Assembly: GCA_019055375.1 (NCBI GenBank)
Contig: JAHQIW010000657.1
Coordinates: 62,001 to 126,000 of the forward strand
Length of the DNA: 64,000 bases
DNA from: Parelaphostrongylus tenuis
Lineage: Eukaryota > Nematoda > Chromadorea > Rhabditida > Metastrongylidae
Direction of reading: 5' to 3'
The position numbers were made by a program, and so were the translations under genes. Numbering within the stretch: the stretch's first letter is position 1; every line of letters begins with the position of its first letter. The notes under the pieces are model-generated. The model was not told the origin of the DNA. It did not search any database and worked only from the letters and a program-made list of their open reading frames with translations. Below, piece by piece: positions 23,755-34,600 of this stretch.

Positions 23755-24600
23755 AAAAATGGGATGATGTATTTCATTATCGAAATAGCTTTATCATAGC
23801 GCTGTAACAGCAAAAATATAATAATGTTTCTTATTCAAACATTTCTCGCTGATGGAATCTTTTCCTTAAGACTTTTATTAACCATTCGACAGCTTGAACT
23901 TCGACGATTCCAGTGATATACTTGGTTCTGAAAAAGGCTTTTTATTGCGCTATAAGATTGTAAAGATTACTTGAGTTTAGCAAATTTAGATCACTTCCGT
24001 TATCCACTTTTTCAATCCCTTGATTTTTTTGAAATAAAATTTCAACAGTTATCTGATAGCTCAAATCTCAGAGATTTCAATAGTGCATCTCGTTTTCAAA
24101 ATGCCTTATCATTGCGTTGTAACAGCGGAAAAAAAATTATGCTTCTCATTCATACAATTCTCGCTGAACAAATCTTTTCTTTTAGACTTTCACTAAGCTT
24201 CAATCTCGGTGATTCAATAGTGTTATTGGTTTTTGAAAAAAATTCTCAGTGCGCTGTAGCAGCCAAAAGAATGTCAAGTTTTGCGCAGCGCGTCACTGGC
24301 ACCAAACCACCGTGATTTGCCTTATGTGGATAGGATTTCGCAGCATTACCACTTAGCCACCGCGCTTTTCGATGACGGATTTGCGAAACTCAATTCATTT
24401 GCGTGTTACAACGCACTAAGAAGTCTCTTGCAAAAGCCAAAAATGTCATTGGAATTTTCAGGACTTGTTCTATCTAATGGTTTCTAAAGTCTGAAGAAAA
24501 AGCATCGTTCAATGAGAAATGTTTGAATGAGGAACACATTTTATTTTTGCCATTACACCGCAGTAATGAAACTTTTTTGGAAAAGAAACTCTCATTTTAA
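23755..24600 (+). repeat. Diverged direct repeats, about 300-bp period
   Basis: 23775-23985 and 24090-24275 share GCGCTGTAACAGC / GCGTTGTAACAGC, then TTATTCA, TTCTCGCTGA, AATCTTTTC, TTAGACTT, a GATTC block and a GAAAAA...GCGCTATA/GTAG block. A weaker third unit follows (TTACAACGCAC at 24408, TTACACCGCAG at 24554). ORFs 23971-24487 fall inside and are probably accidental. Confidence 0.55.
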
Positions 24601-24779
24601 ATTCCTTGGGTTTGAGCTAACGCATGACTGCTCAAGCTTTGGAAACAATCAAGAAATACGTTTTTCAAGTGGTTGAAGCAGGGTACGGATAACGAAAAAG
24701 TACCTTTTTCCCATTATGTCTAAAAAAAACAAGAATTTTCTTCATTTTGACTAAGCGGTGAACAATAAAATAAAAGGTA

Positions 24780-24925
24780 TAAATCCATCTCATCGACTGT
24801 TCTTGAATATCGCTATGAACATCCAAAATACTCTATGCGAATATAGTAAGGCTCTAAACATTTCCACAGACTATATCGAATGTTTAATCGCGAGGTTCAT
24901 TAACAGTCGATGAGATAGTTTACTA
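24780..24925. repeat. Short inverted repeat with 100-bp loop
   Basis: ATCTCATCGACTGTT (24787-24801) and AACAGTCGATGAGAT (24902-24916) are exact reverse complements, suggesting a small terminal-inverted-repeat element. Confidence 0.55.
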
Positions 24926-25284
24926 CAAATTCTCTACCAGCGCGTAATCCATCGATTGAAAAAATTGGTGAGAGCCATTATGACGTGCTATCACCATAAA
25001 GAAGGTCTCTCCATCTCTTCTGTAAAGTAGGGTTTAGTGTGGGCGTGAGCCACTGATGAAGCGGACGACACCGCTAAAATGTAGGTATGGCTCTGACGTA
25101 ACAATGTCGGTAAGGCATTAAACGATCTCAGAAAGACTGTATAATTTCCGACTTCTCAGAAGGTTTGTGAAATACGTCGAATGTGTAGGAAGAGTACAAT
25201 GACTGAGTTATAGAAGTGTCATGAATCGAAATCTCGTAACTTCTCTTGCCAAATTACATTTAGCATAGCAGTTTTTCTATTCTT

Positions 25285-25430
25285 GGGTGCGTATGTAGCA
25301 CAGTGCGTAGAAATTTCATATAGTACATTTACCATGGTCTCTAATTCAACCTTGCTGAGAGCCAGTAAAGCTCCCACCCCATGTGTGGATACCTCTGAAC
25401 ATAACAATTACGAAAACTCGTCTAGAAATA
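25285..25430 (+). repeat. SINE head fragment, copy at 25.3 kb
   Basis: GCGTATGTAGCACAGTGCGT (A-box position), CTCTAATTCAACCTTGC (B-box position), a GAGCCAG block and ACTCGTCTAGAAAT follow the tRNA-derived SINE order; the rest of the body is missing. Confidence 0.4.
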
Positions 25431-25441
25431 CTTCCTCCAAT

Positions 25442-25622
25442 TCACACAAGCCTACGATTCTCTGAGAATGCTCTGGCAACGAATCCGGAATCCAGGAAGA
25501 ATCGAGATCGAACACTAGTTATTGACTTTGAAAGACTACAGAATCCTGTAGTTGCAGCCAAACTCACACATAAATTCACACTTTCACCAAAATTGGCAGA
25601 TGCAAAACAACGAATTGCATAG
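25442..25622 (+). pseudogene. Coding-like frame, possible LINE relic
   Basis: After CACACAAG an open frame reads to TAG at 25622: LRFSENALATNPESRKN, DRTLVIDFERLQ and a Lys-rich end. The composition is protein-like, and LRFS followed by a basic linker recalls the region between the endonuclease and reverse transcriptase domains of RTE-type LINEs. This is inference from memory of family style, not an alignment. A host exon cannot be excluded. Confidence 0.25.
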
Positions 25623-26333
25623 AAGAAATGACAAAATTCGCTCAATGTGCTAGGACGAGTTATGTTAATAAACAGTTAAATGGTTGCTATCTGCTTACCC
25701 ACGTGAATGCTGCGTTGTTTATCGGTCTAACATTCTTCGTAAACCGAATAACTCAACATTGGTGATAATCAGTAACCGTTTCGAGGCGTTCATTTATAGG
25801 AAATCTTTTCACCGCCTCTATAATCTTCACTCGGCATGTATCAGCAAAAGTCCTCTTTTCTTACATCCTATCACCAGCATCCACTAAATATCCATGCCAA
25901 AATTCAAATTCTGCTTATACATTATTTCAATCAGTTCATGAATAATTTTAAACGGTTAGAATAGAATTTCAAATCTGTCACTTGTTCTCTTTCAGAAGCT
26001 GAATTTGAGGCATACTCATGTCAATGTTTTCAAAATCGCGAAGAATCTTAACAGTGTCGCCGCAGCCTAGAATTCATAATCCACAATGTGTTTGCGTCAT
26101 CTCTGTGCCGTAGTTTCGTATGTGATTTGATGCTGAACACCTTGCTTTTTAGGCTGTGTAGCATTATTCTGTGCTGGTGTCCGTGTTATCGCACGGAGCT
26201 CGACGACGTACGGCCTTCTTCCACGACGAGCCGAAGCCGTGAAGAGTCACGTAGACACAAAAAATCAACGACAGTCGTCCATCCAACAGAATCCACTTCG
26301 AAGTGTTCGGCTACGACCACCTCCAATAGACGA

Positions 26334-26385
26334 ATGACGACGACAACAATGCTCACGTCACTCGACGTCATCACGCCCTCAGTTG
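26334..26385 (+). CDS. dlk-1: Probable first coding exon of dlk-1
   Basis: ATG followed by [17 protein letters not shown], then G|gtaagt (phase 1), which matches the phase-1 entry (G|GA) of the exon at 32787, 6.4 kb downstream. The frame is open further upstream to a GCTTTTTAG site at about 26152, which could be a cis acceptor or a spliced-leader acceptor, so the true start may lie at this ATG or earlier. Confidence 0.55.
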
Positions 26386-27687
26386 GTAAGTGTTCGATCC
26401 ACTTTGAACTATCATACGGACGTGGGGGATAGTTAGTGATTACATTTAATTGTCGTGTATACACAGCTGAGGACGACTGCAACGAGCACTTCGCGTGACA
26501 GTTTGGTTTTATCGGTCATTGCGGGGTTGCACTTCAAAATTGATTTTTTCACAAGAGTTTAAAGTTAGCTTTCACATCGGTCGACCCAAGCTGCAGATCT
26601 TGGTTACATACATGCGATATTTATCTGAATATAAGCACGTAGCTTGGTGGTGAGATTCGTTTTGTGCATACGTGGTCTTTACCTCGATTCCCATTCATGG
26701 CAACGAAGCAATCCGAGGTCAACAGATTGACAAAGGGTAGTTCAAGAGGGTAAAAACACTGGCTTGTTACATTGCCGTTAAATCTATGATTGGACAGAAG
26801 AAAATTACAAATGAAGCCTCAGTGCTCTAAAAAGACTTGGCCCATTTTGTAAAAGAACCTCATACTGTAGAATTTGAAACTAACAGAAGCACATGTGTTA
26901 GATAAACGTGTCCAAATCTTTATCCAGTCCCCTCTAAGAATGCGTGGTAAGGTTAAATGCTTCGCGCGTTTTAGAGAATTTCAGGGATCACCCCAAAACC
27001 TTTGTCGTTTAGACAAAAGCCAAAACATTTTGTAGTGATCATTCGCTAAGGTATGCGCAATTCATTCAACTTCACTGAGCATTGTTTGAGCTGACAATGC
27101 ATGTCTGCCCTATACAACCACTTTCGATAGTCTGCTGATGTATCACTTCAGTGCTTTTATCCTTCCAGACAAGCTTCATACCGATTTGTCATCCCCAAGA
27201 AGAAAGCTTCGCGAGCGTGGAGCACAGAATTGAACCAACGACCACGTGTGTGCTGGCGGGGCACCTCTGCTGCATATGCGTCACTGCTGCACATGCACCC
27301 CTTCATCTCTTTCATACTTTGTGTATTTTTCCGACTTTCTTCAACCTTTCTGTACTTTTTAGTGTGAGGACATTTGTTTCTATCTTCTTACTAATGCATC
27401 CGCAATATATATATATATATATATATATACATTTCACTTATTTATATTTATTTACACGACCCCTCAGCACAATTTTTATTGTGCGGATCCCAGTACTTCT
27501 AGCATTCGATTCGTTGTTTGCCTTCTTCTTGAATGACGTAGACTGGTCGAGCATGTCTACTTGGAATCTCAAAGATAGTCTGGCTGTGGTGTTCCATAGA
27601 GCGTTTTTGTTGACTGCCGGAGAGTGTGGAGGTGGAGCTTAGCTCCACGCGCGTAGTGACCAACATCACAACCACTGGGCCACGCCA

Positions 27688-27723
<36 letters not shown>

Positions 27724-28561
27724 TCACGAAAATTTGAATTTTATGTTTGTTTCACACAATACCAGTTATTGCAAATTCAAGGGAATATCTCAGAAATAAT
27801 TTCATAAGAAACTCCCGCGACCGAGTCTACTACGTGTTGAAGGAAAAGTACGCGACGTTGATTCGTCGATAGTGCGCGCTGTTCTACCAAGACAATGGCA
27901 GACCTCACACTGCAAAGAAGATTAAGAAAAAATATGATGAACTGAAGGGAGTCGAGGTCTTGTCGCACTCAACTGGCAGTCCAGATGCTGCGCACTCTGA
28001 TTATGGCCTTTTCCGCTTCAAGGAACATTTTCTGTGTGAATGTCGACATTTGATCAAGTTAGAGAGGCATATCATGAGTTTTTTGTTTCAAAGCCTAAGA
28101 AAAGGTATTGCGAGCAAATCCAAAAGCCTTCGGATCGTTGGCAGAGGATCGTGGATTATGATGCTCTTTACTTGGAAGATTGATCATCGAATTTTTGAAC
28201 ACACTTGATTGAATTCATGTATAAGCTTTGAATTTTTAGCGGGTGTTCGGAAATTGTACTTAATCTAATATTTTTGATATTTTTCTTATGAGAACCACAA
28301 AATGTCGTGAATGGTCGAAAAGAAGAAGGTTTTTTAATCTCTCACACTAAAAAAAGCGGTTTTCGTGTTTCTTCAGCGAACGGAGCTCAGTGAAAACATA
28401 ATTATAAACGACTAAAGTCGTGTGCGCTGATTCGAGTAACCCACTCAAGAACTACAAGTGATGCGCTTTCGAAGCAGGGTAGATCCATCTCAGCAGTGTG
28501 CTGAGTTCTTTAGGTTGTATCGCCGAGCGAGGTCGTCAAGAACCGGTTAGCTGAGTCATTT

Positions 28562-28608
<47 letters not shown>

Positions 28609-31600
28609 CCTCTCTCTCTTCCTTCCGTGCACTATAATTTCGCGGAAAATATCTCATTTTTAGGTCATACGTGTCCCTCAGTACCTTGCACATCTCGTCC
28701 ACTACTCGTTCCGCCTAATTAATTTGTTCATCATTCCTTTTACAATCTAATATCCTAAAACTTCAAGCTAGTGAAATATTCGCCGTTTAATGCAAGGAAC
28801 ATTCTTTTTTTATACCGTATGCAACATTTTTTCGTTATTATTTGAGCCAACATGTCACGTGGTCTGGTAAGGGCTCTTGTACAGCCCGATACACGTGTTT
28901 CAACCTTACATTCTCGTCAGTCGTGCAGAATCCGTCGTCTTTCGATCTTTCCAGTCAGTTCTCTCGAGAACTCTACTCTGCTTACAGAGAGGTATCGAAG
29001 GCGAACGCTTCACATTGTGAGTCAAGTGAAGATATCACTGAACTTACAGTGTTGCACACTCGACTGCTCTTTGGTTGCTATTTTTATCATATTATACCTT
29101 TATCTCGAGTGTTTTATTGAAGCGACGCTTAAATTTCAATAGATCTCCTCATTATTATTTGAGCCAACATGTCATATGGTCTGGTAAGGGCTCTTGTACT
29201 GCCCGATACACGTGTTTCGACCTTACACTCTGTATGTAAACATAACCAACGCTGAATTCTGAAGGATATCGTTTTTCTCGGTGCCAGGAGAATGAGGCTT
29301 ATTTTTTGTTACTGTTACTGCTACTTACGATCGAAGATCAGAGACGCCGTTCTCCACACCAGGATATCGAAAATAAGGTGGGCGGACACGTGATGCGCTT
29401 CAACGACAACCGATGGACGAGAGCCGTTAGTGACTGGATCACTCGGGATATCAAGCGCTCTACAGGAAGACTACCGACTCGTTGATCCTATTTCTTCACG
29501 AAAGACATAGAAAAAAGATATGATGCTCAGCGAATCCCTAGAGCGCGGAGTATCCACTGGGCTACTCTTGCACGCGGTAAGAAAAATGGAAGTGTTGCTG
29601 GTACCGGCTCAAGTCACTCGACGATCAACAGGTGATACAGGTGATCGTTTTCCTCAGATCGTCTGGGAAACCGTAGGTGCTTAAAATTTCCTCAATCTTT
29701 TGTTCTTAAAATGCATAAAATAATTTTCGGTTTTGCCATTGTAAACTCATCGTGAATTCCCTCAATTTGATTAGAAAACGTATTATTACTGTCTTACAAG
29801 GGCCACTGCAGTGCGACTTAGAGCGTGACTGTAACGTCATATATACCGTAACTTAGTCCATATCTCATATGGAAACAAAGTTTTCTCCACGTATTCCAAA
29901 TCGAATCTTCCCACTGATTGATTCGATTGAAGAAAAGTGGAACTTTGAGGCTAACTTTTAATAGTTCCGTAGATTTATCATAAGAGATGGATTTGATTTG
30001 ATTTTAGAATTACCATACTTGGCTCGATGTTTTCTGATCGTCGATTTTTTTTATTGCAAATGCGCCATTATAATGAATTCCTGAGTTACGATGATTACTG
30101 TTCATTTGATTCACGTCAATAAATTCAGTGTGAAACGACCCTGTTTGCTTTAAAGCATTTTTATTTCCATAACCATACAAAATATTACATTGGTCATCAA
30201 TATATTTGACTTCTATGTGTAGCTATAAACCTGATGTTTTACGTCGCATGTTTACATAATATATGCTCACAGACCAACGCGTGCCAGAGTTTTCCAGTAA
30301 GTTCTGCTTACTCTAGGAATATATATTTTGAGAATTTGTTATGAAACCTACCGTGCTTATGGCCTTGTGGTCAAGAATGGCGCTTTAATAAAGCCCCTTA
30401 CGGCTTTTGCCTACTCGTTAGGACGCACCTTTTCTCGAGGTCTTAGTTTACACACCTTGGCCGACACGACAGTGTCGTTAGTTTTCATCTCGGTGCCGGA
30501 GAACAAACTAGTAACATGGCGTCCACGTCATCGCTTCGATAACGCTGGTCGCTGCTGGCCGCTTTTTCACCTTGCTTTTGTGTTGCCTAAGTGTCAAGGA
30601 CATACATTGTGACTAGAGTAACTGTTGAATTCAAAAAAATGGTGGCGGGATCGAATGTTCTGTATTTTTCATTGCATTTTCTATTTTTTTGTGTGCTTTC
30701 TAAACCAATCGTTTTTTTCCCTGACCAGATCCGCATGTAAAGGAATTCATTCGGTTGACTTTTTGGGCTACGAATGAAGCGAATATTTGTTCTGTTCATC
30801 GTCAAACTATGGATAAACGCATCCCTCTAGAGCGTTATTCTTTCTTATCTGAAGTGTGAGACTTTACAATGACGACAGTCGTTATCGGTGAACAGTAACT
30901 TTGCGAAGCGATTGTTTTTGATTCAGTTAATGAATGTCATTCCTCTACAGCACAGTAAATGTCATACGATGACACATGAAGATGCACAACTGATTTGTAG
31001 TGATAACACTGAGTTAAGTGCAAACACGTGATGCTAATATGTTCAGTAGTTGACTAATAATTGCTGTGACTGTTGTGATGTCAGCACGTCAATCGTTGTT
31101 GTCGACATTTGTAACTAATCACTGAGTCAACCTCTTGCGATTTTCTGCATCAAGACACAGTGTGCAGTTCTAATTACTATTTTATCAAGTCTCAGTAATC
31201 AGCAGAATTGCGGAGCCCAGTGCGAGAGGTCGAGTACAATTGTTTTCGTGCTTCCCACGAAGTTTCCAGATCTGCTAAAATGTTACTCATTCAGTAACTT
31301 TACTGAAAATTCGTGAGCTGTTCCTATGGTTTCGATATCGCTTCGTCCTATAGCGATCGTCTTATATGAGGATATCGTGTGGCACAGTGGAGCAAAAGCC
31401 TTTCAATGACACATAAGACTCTGGTTCTATGCTGCTTAGGATCAGGAAAACCTGCCATTACTCTGCATCGGTCAACTGTGGAGAGCTTTCTCAGTCCGCA
31501 GTAACTGGAAATTGTTACGATGATGATCTGAGAGCGATCTATGCCTACCTATGATTTCAGAAGGAGAGTTGACTCGATTAGTGCTCAACGACATCCATGA

Positions 31601-34600
31601 GAGGAAGGGCAAACTCTTTAGGCAGCAGCCGCACTCACCTGCAATCTTGAAGACTTTGTGGATGACACATATGCGAAATTCAATTGAATGCAAAAAGCGC
31701 TGAGATCGAGCAATGCGTGAAGGATTATACGTAAACAATAAAATTTGCTTTATTGCTGTGGAATGGGTTTGGTTCATATCTCGTCTTTCGTAGATTCTCT
31801 ATCTTATCTGTAATCCATTTGCTTCGCTTATATCCCTTCTCCTTTCCCCCTTCTCCTATTTCATTTTTTCTTTTCGAACTCAATTTTCTCATATCACAAG
31901 TTTGAAATCTATTATCTGAAGGTTACCTGGAACACAGCGCGTTATTCGAATTTTCCCTCCACCTTCGCTTTTTGCTTTGGATTTTCGGTGAAATTTGAAT
32001 AAGCATAACGATACGATAATGGTAAATGAAGCAACAATTGTAATCCCGTATAAATAAAAATATAACGCTTTCGGCAATGGCCAATCGTTGCGCCATATAT
32101 TTGGCTCCATATATGCCGTTGTGAAGGTGATTGACAGGATACTTGTTCTAAACGATAACTCGCGCTAGCTTACCGATAGATCAGATTAGTGGTGCTATCC
32201 CCTCAGACATTAGGCTAAACTGATAAAGCTCTCGGCGTTGGTCAATCCCTGAGGGATGCGCCATGCATTCTTCTTCAATTTTTAACTTAGTCTGAGGTGA
32301 TTCAATTCATATCTGGCCTTTCAAAATGACTCGCTGTGGGCCTCCCGCTGTACCTAGTCAATAGTGCTGCTTAAACTTCCAAACAAATCTAAGACTAGCC
32401 CGGCACAAATTATCCGACCCGGAGGGATGGATGACTTGGTAAGCCATGGGCGCGATATCTAACCATTAACCTCGTGTGCGATGCAGAGCACCTCTAATCA
32501 CTGGGCCACATGCGCTCTCTCAGACGTATTTGGTATCAATTTGTTACTGGAGGGATAAAGCTCATGTTTGGCTGCTGGTGTAGCATCAAGCCAAGAACTT
32601 CATATGTATTGCAAAACAGCTGTATCCGCTGATTTCTGACATTTCTTATTGATTTAAAGCCTTTTCTTTCCATTTAGTCTCATCTTGATACTAAGTACAT
32701 TGTAGAGAATGCGTGCAGTGCATTGAAATTTCCCTTTTATAATAAATGAATAGCAAAACGTTGAGAATTACTCTGCTATTTCACAGGACTGCCGTCGTCA
32801 TTGGTCACCCAGAGCGCTCCGAATGCTCCAGTGGCAGCCCATCGTATGGATATGAGTGCAGGTAAAATTCTTCTAATTAATCTCAAATGACATTTAAGTT
32901 TTAGCATCACGAAACCGATCCGCATATTTTTCCTTTATTCAAAGTTCTGTCAAGCCCATAGGAATATTCAAAATGAAACTCGCTCAGACAGGTGGCTATT
33001 AATAATATTCCGACTCTCTTATGTGTTGTAGTGAATAACTGTTTCTCATTACCTATGAACTCAATAATTAACGGTTTTGTAGGTAGGGAGTGATCTGATG
33101 CCTACTGGTTTTTTTTTCAAAGAAGAGAAAGAAATTATAGTTGAACGCGTCGTTTTTTTTTCCATCGTTCTAGTGATACATATGACTTCTCAATGGCAGA
33201 CTTCATGAGATTTTATGGCAAAGTTGACTATAAATAGGAGTTATAGGAGTCTATCGAGTCCTAGACTGTATTCTGGCAGTGATCTGGCAGACAATGAACC
33301 ATATTAGTGTATTAGTTTCACCATTTTCTATCATTCAGTATTCTGGCCTAGCAGAATTTGACGCTTTAGCTTACTTTGTGCTGGCCGTTTAGGTATTACT
33401 GGTTTCAGCAACACCACGCCTTCAGGACATTGTAGCTTCTCAGGGAAAACCGCCTAGCAATAGTTACTATAGGGCCGGAATCGGTGAGTTTCCAGGGAAA
33501 GTTTGACCTTCAACTGTCTATAAGTTTATTTTATTTTGGATTAATTCTAACTACGCGAAACATTCCAGGGACTTTATATGAAGGCATTTTCTCTTGTTTT
33601 CGCCCTGTATGGGGATATTTCGGTCGCAGTAATAGTGAACTGTAAGTGTGCGACTTTCGCGTATTTGATAATTGACGAGCTCACTTTCTTTAGAGTCAAG
33701 TCTATAGAAGATGATTGGGAAATACCGTTTGAAGCCATTACAGGTTTAGAGTGGCTAGGAGCAGGGTCTCAGGGTGCAGTTTTTAGGTGAGTTTTACGTC
33801 TTCTCAAGAATACACAGAATAGTGTTCAGAAATTTGCTCAAACAATCGGGCACATAAATTTTTGGAGTCGAGAAATTTTGTATCTCATTTTATGCTAATT
33901 CTAAACCTTCGAGTAATTGTATTCTATGTTACCAAATGCAGCAACGGCTACCTCACAAATAGGACTATTTGGTATTTAGGCTATGATTTAATGATCATAG
34001 TTATCATGTAGGCGATTGCACGTGTGGGGCCAAGATAATGATGTGATTGTTCTGAACTTAATGAATCTTAAAGATGACTCACAGAATGGAGTGATGTTAA
34101 GAAAGAAAATTATGCGACTCAAGATCGATCATCATTTAACCATGAATCAGTTGGTAACACAAGTATCTTTATATTAATATAAAAATTGTTGCTCACAATT
34201 ACTTTTCTGCCATTTTTACTAAAAACTGAGCAATCATCAGAGATCCGCACATAACTAACAACGACAAATAAGTTCACAGTACCACAAAGGTTGAATGGCA
34301 CACTATCAGCGAGATACATCCTTTTCAATCTAAAGATAATATTCATGGAAACAAATTTATCAACCTCAAATCAGCGCCATTTCAAAGAGTGCTAATTTCG
34401 TGGACGAAGTTCATGTTAGAAATGGAAATATTTTCAGGTTGAGGTGATTCATAAAGATAAATAAACTTTAGATTTTGCACAAACTACAGTTCCATATGGA
34501 TAAGTAGATGGAGGGGATCAGTTCTCAGTAGCTTAGCTCTAGACTAATGTGCTAATGAGTCACTGTCGTAGAGATGAGGGTAATCACGGATGTGATTCAG

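Noticed and set aside
26186..26482. 98-codon minus-strand ORF
   Set aside because: Antisense to the probable first dlk-1 exon; Val/Ser-rich, low-complexity composition.
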